Origin: an uncultured Victivallales bacterium
GTDB taxonomy: Bacteria > Verrucomicrobiota > Lentisphaeria > Victivallales > UBA1829
Direction of reading: 5' to 3'
Length of the DNA: 36,161 bases
Assembly (NCBI GenBank): GCA_934644965.1
Contig: CAKUDG010000030.1
Span: 1-36,161, forward strand
The notes below the pieces were generated by a model. It made no database searches, had not been told where the DNA came from, and worked only from the letters and a program-made list of their open reading frames with translations. The translations under genes and the position numbers were made by a program. Of this stretch, positions 25,502 to 33,792 are shown piece by piece. The first letter of the stretch is position 1; every line of letters starts with the position of its first letter.

Positions 25502-26266
25502 TCAGTTCATTGATTCCTTGATCACCCGGACATCTCCGCAGCCGAAGGGCCTCAGGGATCCATCCGCCATACGGATGAGGGCTTCTCCGTTCCGGGCGAT
25601 GTCCGCAAACTCGGAGCGGATGCGTTCCCCGCCGGGAAAGAGGAATTCAAGCTGTCTGCCGATCAGAAAATTTTCCCGTTTCCACTCGGAAAACAGCAAA
25701 TCCGGGTCCTTTAATCCGGAAATATAGCATTCCTCCAGGGTTTCAGCAAGTTTTTCCGTAAAGTTTTTCAGATTAATTTTCCGTCCGAGAAGGCAGAAGA
25801 GAGAGGTCGCATCCTGATCAAAGGCGCTCAGACTCTCCGCTCCGGAATTGACATTCACCCCCATCCCCGCAATGACGGCGCCTTTCCCGGACTGCTCCGG
25901 AAAAGAAAAATCCGCCACATATTCCGAAAGAATCCCAGCGATTTTCGCCCTCTCCCCGCTGTAGACGTCATTCGGCCATTTGATGTGGAAGGCTCCGTCC
26001 GGAGCATAATGACGCAGGGTCCGGACAACGCTCACGGAGGATACCAGTGTCGCCGTGAATGGATCCTGAAAGCTCTTCATCAGAAAGGAGGCGTACACAT
26101 TTTCCCCGCGCGGGGAATGCCACTTGCGGTTCATACGGCCCCGCCCGGCTCTCTGAAAATCCGCGCTCAGGAAGGTCGCATCCGGCAGTTCCCGGCAACG
26201 ATCCTTCAGCACATTATTCGTTGAATCCACTTCATCCAGATGTATCTGAAACAGCTTGATCTTCAT
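25502..26266 (-). CDS. birA: Biotin-protein ligase (class I, no HTH)
   Basis: 254 aa. Attaches biotin to a carrier lysine via biotinyl-AMP. GRGRMNRKWHSPRGENVY around 41-58 and HIKWPNDVYSGERAKIAGIL around 94-113 are the ligase signatures. No N-terminal winged helix, so it is not a BirA-type repressor. Its ATG overlaps the nudC stop (ATGA) with AGAAAGGAAG as ribosome site inside nudC. The biotin domain of OadA encoded two genes later is the obvious substrate. An in-frame extension to 27031 runs through nudC and is not real. Confidence 0.93.
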   Translation of the reverse strand: MKIKLFQIHLDEVDSTNNVLKDRCRELPDATFLSADFQRAGRGRMNRKWHSPRGENVYASFLMKSFQDPFTATLVSSVSVVRTLRHYAPDGAFHIKWPNDVYSGERAKIAGILSEYVADFSFPEQSGKGAVIAGMGVNVNSGAESLSAFDQDATSLFCLLGRKINLKNFTEKLAETLEECYISGLKDPDLLFSEWKRENFLIGRQLEFLFPGGERIRSEFADIARNGEALIRMADGSLRPFGCGDVRVIKESMN

Positions 26267-27189
26267 GCGTCTTCCTTTCTGAAACCGGTCCGTCTGAAAA
26301 GTTCGATGAGCCGCCGTGCAATGCTGCCGGGCGGGGGAAGTTCGGGAAGGGCATCCATCCGAAACCAGCCCGCGCTGTCGAGTTCCGTCCCGTCCGGACG
26401 AAGCTCTCCGGAAACGTATTCGGCGGTAAACGCCAGCATCAGGGAGTTCGGATACGGCCAGCACTGACTGGAGAGATAGCGGATATTCCCCACACGGATG
26501 CCCGTCTCCTCCATGACTTCCCGGATCACAGCCTGTTCCGCATTTTCGCCCGCTTCGACAAATCCCGCAATCAATCCATGTACGCCAGACTGGAATTTCC
26601 GGTTGTGTGCCAGAAGAATCTGATCCCCGCGAATCACAGCCACGATCACTGCGGGGGCAAGCTGGGGGTAATATCGCGCACCGCAGTCCGGACAGAGCAA
26701 TGCGGCGTCTGAAGCTGATTCTTCCAGAAGCGCACTGCAGGCTCCGCAATATCGGTGCTGCCTCCGCCAGAACAGAAGTTCTTTCGCACGGCATCCCGCA
26801 TAGAAGGAACCCGCCCGCATCCGTGTCAGGACCAAGCGCATGTCTCCGCACTGAAGTCCCGGCGGAAGTTCCGGAAGCGCATCCAGTTCCAGGCAGAAGC
26901 ATGGTGCCCCGTTCAGTTCGCCGATTCTCAGTGCGGCATCGTTTCCCGGATCGTTCCCCGTATTGTTTTCCGCATTGCTTCTGCGGAACCAGTGTTCCGG
27001 CAGTTCCGAAGCCCGGGGAAAGACGGCGCATACATTCGTTTCCCCGTCTGTCGTGCCCCGCTCTTTTGTCTCCTCCGTTTCTTCCCGGAAGAGGATTTTT
27101 CTTCCGCAGAAGACCACGATTCCGGCGGAGGGATATTTTCTCCAGTCTCTACAGAAAATGCAGGTCGTCCCCGGTGTGAATTTTGACAT
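26263..27189 (-). CDS. nudC: NAD+/NADH pyrophosphatase (NudC-type Nudix hydrolase)
   Basis: 308 aa. Cleaves NADH to NMNH and AMP, and removes NAD caps from RNA in E. coli. Four-Cys zinc site Cys148, Cys151, Cys166, Cys169 (YCGACS, CPDCG), Nudix box at 209-231 (GFVEAGENAEQAVIREVMEE), and SQCWPYPNSLM at 241-251, the NudC signature (usual SQPWPFPxS). N-terminal part is longer than needed and Asn/Asp-rich near 72-88. ATG at 27189 has TTGGAG upstream. First gene of the nudC-birA-oadG-oadA-oadB unit. Confidence 0.92.
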   Translation of the reverse strand: MSKFTPGTTCIFCRDWRKYPSAGIVVFCGRKILFREETEETKERGTTDGETNVCAVFPRASELPEHWFRRSNAENNTGNDPGNDAALRIGELNGAPCFCLELDALPELPPGLQCGDMRLVLTRMRAGSFYAGCRAKELLFWRRQHRYCGACSALLEESASDAALLCPDCGARYYPQLAPAVIVAVIRGDQILLAHNRKFQSGVHGLIAGFVEAGENAEQAVIREVMEETGIRVGNIRYLSSQCWPYPNSLMLAFTAEYVSGELRPDGTELDSAGWFRMDALPELPPPGSIARRLIELFRRTGFRKEDA

Positions 27190-27404
27190 GACAGCAATCT
27201 CCAACTTCTTTTGCACAGCGCGGACAAAGTGCGGACAGAGGGCTGTGTTACTCCGCAGGTCTGATGTTCCATGTTCCGGTCTGTCTGCAAATCCGGCCGT
27301 GACCATTCCTGATAATATATCCTTCTCCTACAGAAAAGGGAAACTGGATTCTGATTTTTCTTTTCCTCTGGCAGAACAGGGGGAAAAAAGCAAGGCCAAA
27401 TTGC

Positions 27405-27485
27405 AAAAATGCACAACACATTTTTCTCAAGGTCAAGATCCGTGACCTTGTCGCACTCCAGCGGCGAGACGCTGGCCGCGGAGGC
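27405..27485 (+). repeat. Family A hairpin repeat, copy A3 (GCC/GGC ending)
   Basis: Shorter copy without the leading TTGCGAAGCAA. Arms AAAAATG/CATTTTT, then AAGATC-cgt-GACCTT with a mismatch, CCAGCG/CGCTGG, ending GGCCGC-GGAGGC. Directly precedes A4. Confidence 0.85.
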
Positions 27486-27506
27486 AAAATAAAAAAAATA
27501 AAAATA

Positions 27507-27616
27507 TTGCGAAGCAACAAATTACGGAAAAATGCGATGAGCATTTTTCTCGAGGTCAAGGTCCGTGACCTTGTCGCGGTCCAGCGGCGAGACGCTGGTC
27601 GTGCAAAGCACGAAAT
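27507..27616 (+). repeat. Family A hairpin repeat, copy A4 (TCGTGC/GCACGA ending)
   Basis: Starts TTGCGAAGCAA. Final hairpin is TCGTGC-aaa-GCACGA (27599-27613) in place of the GCC/GGC hairpin of A3, with pairing kept. Confidence 0.9.
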
Positions 27617-27635
27617 CTTAAAGAAAATAAAAAAG

Positions 27636-27710
27636 CATGAGGGCTGCTCGCCCTCATACTCCTCGGCTCTCGCTGCATTCCCTGCACCCGGCAGGCGTCG
27701 CCTGCCGTAT
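27636..27710 (+). repeat. Family B hairpin repeat, copy B1
   Basis: ATGAGGGC/GCCCTCAT hairpin, then a middle segment, then CGGCAGGC/GCCTGCCG. Lies 20 bp after A4, and 27 bp before the stop of the minus-strand lipoprotein gene. Confidence 0.9.
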
Positions 27711-27736
27711 TTCTCCCAACGCAAAACGGAAAAAGT

Positions 27737-28261
27737 CTATTCCGCATTTTTGTACTGTGAAAGCACCGTTTCCGGAAAATGAAGAAGACTCGCCTTCACA
27801 AGAAGACTGTAAATGGCCTTCTCCGGATCCCTTCCCCCCCCGGCATAAAAGATCGTATCCTTCACATAAGTGTAGGAGCTGTTTGAATTGTCCTCCACAT
27901 CCCATCCCGGAGCATTCAGATTGTAGATCTGATCCTGTCTGGCTTCCCCCGTCTTGATTCGATCCATCGCCTGAATCAGAATCGCATTTGCCCCGTGCTT
28001 GCGGGCAAATTTCTTCAGAGTTGAAATGATCTCATTGCGGGAAGTGGAAGGCGCAGTTTCCCATCGGGCGGTCCCCAGAGTTGCATAATCATGTGCCTTG
28101 ATCTGAGACTGATCAAAGAAAACCAGCACCGGCGCGTCCGAAGGCAATGCCGCTTCACTGATTCCTTCATACTGAATGTTCGCACAGGCAGCTGAAAATA
28201 AAAGCAGCACCGGAAAACAAATGAATGAAAATAATGGCTTGCCGGACAGAACAGAACGCAT
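27737..28261 (-). CDS. Putative lipoprotein of unknown function
   Basis: 174 aa. N-terminal signal (about 8-25, FSFICFPVLLLFSAAC) with possible lipid-modified Cys26; the -3 residue is Ser, so the lipobox is weak. After that a soluble domain: APVLVFFDQSQIKAHDYATLGTARW and FARKHGANAILIQ resemble small cell-envelope domains of the type where a conserved 'GAN' helix follows a beta strand. Not assigned to a named family. Follows alr by 88 bp on the same strand. The frame ends close to repeat B1. Confidence 0.7.
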   Translation of the reverse strand: MRSVLSGKPLFSFICFPVLLLFSAACANIQYEGISEAALPSDAPVLVFFDQSQIKAHDYATLGTARWETAPSTSRNEIISTLKKFARKHGANAILIQAMDRIKTGEARQDQIYNLNAPGWDVEDNSNSSYTYVKDTIFYAGGGRDPEKAIYSLLVKASLLHFPETVLSQYKNAE

Positions 28262-28349
28262 AAAAATCCTTTCCCTTTTTTTTATTATGACCCGTCAGAA
28301 ACCAGAATGCCCCGCAAAATCAGAGCCTCTTCTCTGCAAAAAGCCGCAG

Positions 28350-29483
28350 TTACTCCATGTAAATCCGTTCCACACGGTTGCCGATGGAACAAATGACGTC
28401 ATACGGATGAGTGCCTTTGATTTGAGCCCAGTTTTCAACTGTGACCGCATTCGGCCCGCTGCCGCCGAGACAGATGACTTCATCACCCTTCGTCACCTCC
28501 CCCTCCCGGAAAGACTCCAGGGAAACCGTGGTATAATCCATGGAAAGCCTCCCCAGAATCGGGCAGAGCCTGTCTTTGATGACCACATATCCGCGGTTGG
28601 AAAGATTCAGCGGCAGCCCGTCCGCATACCCTGCGGCAATGGTCCCGACAAGCATGTCCCTGACCAGTCGGAAGGTGCGCCCGTACCCGATGGTATACCC
28701 CGCAGGCAGACGCCGCACCGCCACAAGACGCGTCTTCAAACTCAGCACGGATTCCAGATTCAGACGCCGCTGCCCCTCGTTGTCAAAGGATCCATGCAGA
28801 TTGATCCCCGAACGGACATAGTTGAATGGATCATGATGGGTGAATTCGCAGTTGTTGATGGCATCACTGTTTGCAATATGGATTTTTGAAAACTCGATTC
28901 CCAGTTTCCGCATTTTGTCGAGAACTCCCAGAAAGCGTTCCCGCTGCAGACGCGTGAAGGGATCCTCCTGGCGATAAGCAATCGGGAAATGCGAATAAAT
29001 GCCGCAGCAGTTGAGATTGGGAAGAGTCATGACTCTGGGAATCAGTTCCGGAGCCTCATCGGAAAGGATGCCGAGCCTGCCCATGCCGGTGTCCAGCTTG
29101 AAATGACATTCGGTGATCCGGCCCTGACGGACGGATTCGCGGCTGATTTTCTCCGCCGTCTCCCAGTCCGTAATTCCCAGCACCAGACCATTGGCCACGG
29201 CATCGGGGATTTCATAGTCGAAAACGCCCCCGAGGATCTGCACAGGCTTGCCGAACTTGACAAGCGGAAGGGCTTCCTTCAATTCCGCCACACAGAATCC
29301 CGCCGCGCCCGCACGGTCCAGACGCTCCGCAATTTTTGCCACCCCGAGCCCGTAGGCGTTCGCTTTCAGAACCGCCAGGACTTTTGCCGGAGCGACCGCC
29401 TCCGCGATTTTTCTGAAATTTCTTTCCAGTGTGCCCAGATCAATTTCCAGCCACACCCTGCTGCGAATGGTTTCGCTGTTCAT
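28350..29483 (-). CDS. alr: Alanine racemase
   Basis: 377 aa. PLP enzyme making D-alanine for peptidoglycan. PLP lysine Lys40 in VLAVLKANAYGLG, the H-x-P segment YSHFPIAYRQEDPFT, catalytic Tyr in AGYTIGYGRTF, and GRLSMDYTTV near the C-terminus. ATG at 29483 was chosen: GGAGAA lies 9 nt upstream; the frame reaches a TTG at 29516 without a better site. Downstream is the putative lipoprotein gene. Confidence 0.95.
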   Translation of the reverse strand: MNSETIRSRVWLEIDLGTLERNFRKIAEAVAPAKVLAVLKANAYGLGVAKIAERLDRAGAAGFCVAELKEALPLVKFGKPVQILGGVFDYEIPDAVANGLVLGITDWETAEKISRESVRQGRITECHFKLDTGMGRLGILSDEAPELIPRVMTLPNLNCCGIYSHFPIAYRQEDPFTRLQRERFLGVLDKMRKLGIEFSKIHIANSDAINNCEFTHHDPFNYVRSGINLHGSFDNEGQRRLNLESVLSLKTRLVAVRRLPAGYTIGYGRTFRLVRDMLVGTIAAGYADGLPLNLSNRGYVVIKDRLCPILGRLSMDYTTVSLESFREGEVTKGDEVICLGGSGPNAVTVENWAQIKGTHPYDVICSIGNRVERIYME

Positions 29484-29600
29484 CAGAGAATTCTCCAGAT
29501 TTTGCTGTCCGAACAAATTCGGAATAAAATGAAAATATATCCGCGATTGTATTTTTTGCTCGTGCAGAGAATCGGATTTTCCTGAAAAAAAGCGGAAAAA

Positions 29601-30068
29601 TCAGAAAACGCTGTGTCTCTCTCCGGCCGAACCGGTATAATCACTCAGCCATTGGAGCTCGATATCCTTTTCCTCGTTCATAGAATTCAGGATGTCGGTC
29701 TTGGAAACAATGGAGCAGATGGCCTTTCCCTCAATGACCGGCAGATGCGCAATGTGGTGACGGAGCATGACATTGATCACATAGTCCACCTGGTCGGAGA
29801 TGTTTGCGACAATCAGACGCCGGCTCATGAAATCATCGACAAGCGCCTTGTCCGGATCCACCTTCTCCTCCGCAATAGCGCGGACCAGATCCGATTTCGA
29901 GATCAATCCACTGCAGTGAAGAGTGGATTCCCCGGGTTTGAGCACGAGGAGGGCGCCGGTTCCGAGTTCAGTCATTTTTCTTGCCGCCTCTCTCAGAGTG
30001 GTTCCCGGTGCGACTGATTCCAGATGTTCCGGACCGTTCTTTTCGGCGATGACTTTTGAAAGTTTCAT
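29601..30068 (-). CDS. Two-CBS-domain protein
   Basis: 155 aa. Two CBS motifs, about 15-70 (VAPGTTLREAARKMTELGTGALLV, SGLISKSDLVRAI) and 77-135 (FMSRRLIVANISDQVDYVINVM, HLPVIEGKAICSIVSKTDIL). Such stand-alone pairs bind adenosine nucleotides and act as sensors or regulators. ATG at 30068 has GGAGAG upstream; the longer frame to 30173 has no site. Lies 117 bp before alr on the same strand. Partner unknown. Confidence 0.88.
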   Translation of the reverse strand: MKLSKVIAEKNGPEHLESVAPGTTLREAARKMTELGTGALLVLKPGESTLHCSGLISKSDLVRAIAEEKVDPDKALVDDFMSRRLIVANISDQVDYVINVMLRHHIAHLPVIEGKAICSIVSKTDILNSMNEEKDIELQWLSDYTGSAGERHSVF

Positions 30069-30516
30069 GATTTCCCACTCTCCTTCCGGGCTGTTGATTT
30101 CACCGGTTTGTTCCGGCGTTCGTCTGAGCTTCCGGGTATATGCTATTCCTGTTTTCCGGGAAATCAAGAGCATGGAGAATTTTTTTGCTGAGAACGCGGA
30201 ATCTCTGTTTTCGTCTGATTTTTCTTCTGAAAATGCCTTTGTTTCTCATGAACAGCAGTTTGTTAGGACAAAATCAGGCGAAAAGAAATCAGACGGAATT
30301 TATAAACAATAAAACACACTAAATAACATAAAAAATCCTTTTTTCCTGTTTTTTCAATTGAAGCTCTATTGAATATTACAGGAGGTTGGAATATATTGGA
30401 CTTGTTCATTTAAGTTTAATGCGTTTATTTTTTTTTACGTTTCCGGAAGCCGTGGAGAGAAATGGAGCCGCGTTTTTCGGATCAGGGTAAAGAGATCTGT
30501 TTTTCAGGGGGCGATT
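30069..30516. other. AT-rich divergent region between the CBS and LexA-like genes
   Basis: About 450 bp, clearly richer in A+T than the rest (especially 30290-30440). Contains TTCAATTGAA near 30354, and GAACAGCAGTTT at 30250-30261, a loose match to the Gram-positive SOS box (GAAC-N4-GTTC). No convincing promoter pair was placed and no gene is seen. Confidence 0.45.
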
Positions 30517-31164
30517 ATGAAACGTCTTACCGCGCGTCAGAAAGAGATTCTGGATTTGATTGAGGAATTCTGCAAAACAACCGGGATGTCGCCGACAGTC
30601 AAGGAACTTGCCGAACATTTGAACATCAAGCCCTCGACAGTTTTTTCCCATCTGCGTGCATTGCAGAAAAAATCATATCTGACCCGGAGTTCAAAAGCCA
30701 GAAGTATTTCTTTGAATTGTGGAAAAAGACTGAAGGAGAAGAATTTCTCTCATGTCTGCGCGATTCCGCTTCTGGACAGGAACGATTCTCTGAAGGGATT
30801 CGCCTCTGATATCCGTCGTGTCCATGCGAAGGAATTTTTCTATGACCTGTCCATGCTTTCTCCGTCTGTGGAGGGGAAAGAGGGGGAACTTTTTGCAATG
30901 TATGTCAAAGGGAATGCGATGCACGGAATGGGAATTCATGACGGCGACATTGTCATTATCCGTCATTCCGCTTCGGGAGAAGTGAAAGAGGGGGACATTG
31001 TCATCACTGTTATGGATGGGGTTCCTGTCCTCCGGCTCTGCCGCAGAATTGATGAGGAGCGCATTGAGCTTTTTCCTGCGGATCCTGAATTCAAAGCCTT
31101 GATCGGTTCCAGGAAGGAGATCCCTGTAAAGGGGATTGTGATCGGAGTGCAGAGACTGTTTTGA
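30517..31164 (+). CDS. LexA-like repressor lacking the self-cleavage residues
   Basis: 215 aa, LexA length. N-terminal winged helix: MKRLTARQKEILDLIEEFC, SPTVKELAEHLNIKPSTVFSHL. C-terminal S24-type domain: LFAMYVKGNAMHGMGIHDGD and EGDIVITVMDGVPVLRL, ending FPADPEF.. VKGIVIGVQRL. Compared with E. coli LexA (GMSMKDIG, VTVKRL), catalytic Ser119 is Ala134 and Lys156 is Leu172. The expected Ala-Gly scissile pair after PLL is absent (PLLDRNDSLKGF; Ser91-Leu92 at that place). DNA-binding and dimer parts look intact, so it is probably a non-cleavable LexA paralogue rather than the SOS switch. Whether a normal LexA exists elsewhere is not known from this window. Confidence 0.85.
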   Translation: MKRLTARQKEILDLIEEFCKTTGMSPTVKELAEHLNIKPSTVFSHLRALQKKSYLTRSSKARSISLNCGKRLKEKNFSHVCAIPLLDRNDSLKGFASDIRRVHAKEFFYDLSMLSPSVEGKEGELFAMYVKGNAMHGMGIHDGDIVIIRHSASGEVKEGDIVITVMDGVPVLRLCRRIDEERIELFPADPEFKALIGSRKEIPVKGIVIGVQRLF

Positions 31165-31271
31165 ATACTGCTGCCGTTGCGAGCAGTTCTGTCCGTGCTG
31201 GTTCCCGGCGGACGGAGATCGGGGGGGAGCAGCCTGGGGGGGAAAATCATACAAAGGGAGGGGACCATCTT

Positions 31272-31309
31272 GCGGGTTCGGAGCTGAACATCTCCGGACC
31301 CGCGCTTTT
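31272..31309 (+). terminator. Terminator of the LexA-like gene
   Basis: GCGGGTTCGGAG (31272-31283) pairs with CTCCGGACCCGC (31292-31303), 12 bp with one U-G wobble and an 8-nt loop; GCTTTT follows. Confidence 0.7.
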
Positions 31310-31365
31310 CCTGCACGGAAGTACAATAAAACAAAAGAACTTGCAAAGCAACAAAAAAAATAAAC

Positions 31366-31470
31366 TTGCGAAGCAAAAAAAATTACGGAAAAATGCGGTG
31401 AGCATTTTTCTCGAGGTCAAGGTCCGTGACCTTGCCGCGGTCCAGCGGCGGGACGCTGGCCGCCGGAGGC
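31366..31470 (+). repeat. Family A hairpin repeat, copy A5 (GCC/GGC ending)
   Basis: TTGCGAAGCAA, AAAAATGC-ggtga-GCATTTTT, AAGGTC-cgt-GACCTT, CCAGCG/CGCTGG, then GCCGCCGGAGGC. It lies 57 bp after the LexA-like terminator, preceded by a variant TTGCAAAGCAA near 31341. Confidence 0.9.
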
Positions 31471-31510
31471 AAAATAAAAAATAAACTTGCGAAGCAAAAA
31501 AAATAAAGAT

Positions 31511-31617
31511 TTGCGAAGCAAAAAATTACGGAAAAATGCGGAGCATTTTTCTCGAGGTCAAGGTCCGTGACCTTGTCGCACTCCAGCGGCGAGACGCTGG
31601 TCGTGCGGAGCACGAAA
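31511..31617 (+). repeat. Family A hairpin repeat, copy A6 (TCGTGC/GCACGA ending)
   Basis: As A5 but with the shorter loop AAAAATGC-gga-GCATTTTT and final hairpin TCGTGC-gga-GCACGA (31601-31615). An additional TTGCGAAGCAA is at 31487. Confidence 0.9.
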
Positions 31618-31636
31618 TTTTAAAAAAGCAAAAAAA

Positions 31637-31709
31637 CATGAGGGCTCCTCGCCCTCATACTCCTCGGCAGGATTGCATCTCCTGCACCCGGCAGGCAAGC
31701 CTGCCGTAT
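31637..31709 (+). repeat. Family B hairpin repeat, copy B2
   Basis: ATGAGGGC/GCCCTCAT, then GCAGGA-ttgcatc-TCCTGC, then CGGCAGGC/GCCTGCCG, followed by a T-rich run. Lies 19 bp after A6. Confidence 0.9.
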
Positions 31710-31748
31710 TTTTTTTATTTTCACTTTATTTTATTTTTTTCTTAAAAG

Positions 31749-31823
31749 CATGAGGGCTCCTCGCCCTCATACTCCTCGGCAGGATTGCATCTCCTGCACC
31801 CGGCAGGCATCCGCCTGCCGTAT
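31749..31823 (+). repeat. Family B hairpin repeat, copy B3
   Basis: Almost identical to B2; the loop of the last hairpin is longer (atcc). Period to B2 is 112 bp. Confidence 0.9.
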
Positions 31824-31901
31824 TTTTTTTATTTTTTATAATTTTTGTTTCTTCCTGGAACGCATGGAGGTGGCCCCCCATCCCCGCCATATCAGAAAAA
31901 C

Positions 31902-32726
31902 TTATGGACAGAGAGAAAAGAAATTCGCTTCCGCAGCTCCGGAAAGTTCCCCGGTATTTCCCTGATGACGGTTTCTGTAAAGTCCGGGACTGCATCCGTA
32001 AAAACTTTTGAAGCGACGGTAAAACACCTCCAGATGCCGGAATCCGCTTTTTTCAGCAATCTCCTTGATCGGCAGATTGCTGCGCGCAATCATCAGCGCG
32101 GCGTATTTGAGACGCGATTCCATAATATAGTTCATGGGCGTCTTGCCCATGTGAGTGTGGAAAAGATGAAACAGATGTGGCAGACTGACACCACAGGAAC
32201 GCGCCACATCCCGCAAATCAAAATCCGCCTCCGGATGCTGCCCGATAAAAGAAAGAATCCTGGCAAGAGAAGCCGGATATACCTGCTCCCCGGCAGCCAG
32301 TGTCGAACGGTAGGCATTCCAGAGAAGTTCCCCGCGGAAACACTGTTCCAGAATATCCAGGTCGCAGTGTTCCTGCTGTCTGGCCTGAAATACCTTCTGA
32401 ATGAAGAGATCCATCGTGGAGAGATCCACCCAGTGGCTGACACGCGGAACAAGACGTTTCTGCCGGGCGACAAATTGAAAGGCTATGCAGGAATACGGTT
32501 TCCCCGGCACGGAAATGTGAACCGTATAGTCATATTCCTTGTGCCAGAAAATCGTACCCCTCCCATAAGCATTCATCTGTCCGAAGGTTTCAAACAGTAC
32601 CTCTCCGTCCGTAATGAGTTCTACGATCTCGACGCCCTTGCGGACAATGCGGCCCGGGATCGCACGATCCGGCGGAGCCGTGTAACAATAGAATACGTCA
32701 AGATTATATTCCGATAGAATACTCAT
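31902..32726 (-). CDS. AraC-family transcriptional regulator
   Basis: 274 aa. N-terminal cupin-like domain (1-150; IFWHKEYDYTVHI) and C-terminal double HTH (about 165-265): FDLRDVARSCGVSLPHLFHLF and IKEIAEKSGFRHLEVFYRRF, followed by CSPGLYR. ATG at 32726 chosen (AGGA 12 nt upstream); the frame starts at a TTG at 32747. Divergent from the first prepilin-like gene across 120 bp, so it may control that gene. Downstream end abuts the repeat array at 31366-31823. Confidence 0.86.
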   Translation of the reverse strand: MSILSEYNLDVFYCYTAPPDRAIPGRIVRKGVEIVELITDGEVLFETFGQMNAYGRGTIFWHKEYDYTVHISVPGKPYSCIAFQFVARQKRLVPRVSHWVDLSTMDLFIQKVFQARQQEHCDLDILEQCFRGELLWNAYRSTLAAGEQVYPASLARILSFIGQHPEADFDLRDVARSCGVSLPHLFHLFHTHMGKTPMNYIMESRLKYAALMIARSNLPIKEIAEKSGFRHLEVFYRRFKSFYGCSPGLYRNRHQGNTGELSGAAEANFFSLCP

Positions 32727-32846
32727 GAAAAAAATATTCCTAATCAAAAAATAAAATTCTCAATCAATACACTTTTCCTCTTTCCAGATGTATAATATAG
32801 TATTTGAAATAATCCTGGATTGCAAATCTATTCCGGAGAAAAACAA
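32727..32846. promoter_or_regulatory. Divergent control region between AraC and prepilin-like genes
   Basis: 120 bp, AT-rich. TATAAT at 32791-32796 overlaps TATAGT at 32796-32801 on the plus strand, but no good -35 box lies upstream, as expected for an activator-dependent promoter. The CAATTG-type operator of the next two genes is absent. Confidence 0.45.
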
Positions 32847-33596
32847 ATGATTTTCCACAGAAGAATGTTCACGCTGATTGAACTGCTGGTGGTGATTGCA
32901 ATTATTGCAATTCTCGCCTCTCTGCTTCTGCCCGCACTCGCGAATGCCAGAGATGCCGCCAAACGCATGGTCTGCGGATCCAATTTGAAACAACTCGCCA
33001 TGGGCGTCTCCATGTATGTCACAGACAACCGGGAAACCCTCCCTTTCTATCAGGTGAAATATTTGACTGAAATTGATGGAACGGAAAGAGACGCATACCC
33101 TGCATGGGATATGCTTCTCGGGAAATATATCGGGACGAAAAGGGATTGTTCCAAACCTCTCTGGGGACAGGGGACGGTCAGTTTCAACAATCCGATCATC
33201 TCCTGCCCCTATCTCAAAAGTACCAGCGTAAAGCTCTTCGGAAGGAATCCGGCCACAGACTACTGGAAAACATGGGAGGTCTTCTCCATGAATACGACTA
33301 TTGCCGGAAAAAAATTCGACACCATCAGGGATTACGGACGCACTTTCATCTTCTGTGACGGTGCCAAGGGAACCTTCCCGCTCCTCGCTTCCCGCAACGA
33401 CTCGGAACAGCTCAATAATATCGTACAGACCGATTTGTACACAACGGCAATCCTCCGGGTCGGATATCTGCGGCATTTGAATTCGGCAAACTTTCTCTTT
33501 CTGGATGGACATGTTTCCGTCATCCCCGCTCCTCGTTCGGGTCCGCTCTCAAAAAAAGACATTGCCTACAAGTCGAATTCACTTCTGTATGAATGA
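32847..33596 (+). CDS. Prepilin-type N-terminal protein with H-X9-DG motif (1)
   Basis: 249 aa. Starts MIFHRRMFTLIELLVVIAII: short basic leader, Glu at the fifth mature residue, one hydrophobic helix. The residue before the mature Phe is Met, not the usual Gly. C-terminal LRHLNSANFLFLDGHVSVIPAP carries H-X9-DG. Such proteins (DUF1559-like) are very numerous in Lentisphaerae; their function is unknown and probably pseudopilin-like or surface-bound. GGAG lies 9 nt before the ATG. The mid region (GRNPATDYWKTWEVFSMNTT) differs from the next two paralogues. Confidence 0.88.
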   Translation: MIFHRRMFTLIELLVVIAIIAILASLLLPALANARDAAKRMVCGSNLKQLAMGVSMYVTDNRETLPFYQVKYLTEIDGTERDAYPAWDMLLGKYIGTKRDCSKPLWGQGTVSFNNPIISCPYLKSTSVKLFGRNPATDYWKTWEVFSMNTTIAGKKFDTIRDYGRTFIFCDGAKGTFPLLASRNDSEQLNNIVQTDLYTTAILRVGYLRHLNSANFLFLDGHVSVIPAPRSGPLSKKDIAYKSNSLLYE

Positions 33597-33792
33597 GAAC
33601 AATGCGGATCATCCTTCTGCATTTCTCTTTCCCCGGCTGAGAGCTGTTTTCTCCTGAGAAAAAAAGAAGAGATACCTGGAGTTTCCCGCCGGATTCTCCG
33701 TGCGTATCGACCTTTTCCACGTCCCTGAGCGGAATGACAGCAGGAAGAAGCGTGTTCCTGGGAAAAAAGAACTGTATCCTATTTTCAGTCAA
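33597..33792. other. Intergenic region, no gene seen
   Basis: Between the first and second prepilin-like genes. No recognised element besides the operator/promoter that begins near 33776. Confidence 0.5.

Noticed and set aside
25502..27031. Apparent fusion of BirA with an N-terminal extension of 255 residues
   Set aside because: The extension is nudC read in another frame; a clear ribosome site and an ATGA overlap support the start at 26266.
30250..30261. GAACAGCAGTTT as an SOS box for the LexA-like gene
   Set aside because: One mismatch to a short consensus in an AT-rich region, more than 250 bp from the start codon; not enough to call.
31366..31823. CRISPR array
   Set aside because: Repeat units are 73-110 bp, of two kinds, with AT-rich linkers and no unique spacers or cas genes.
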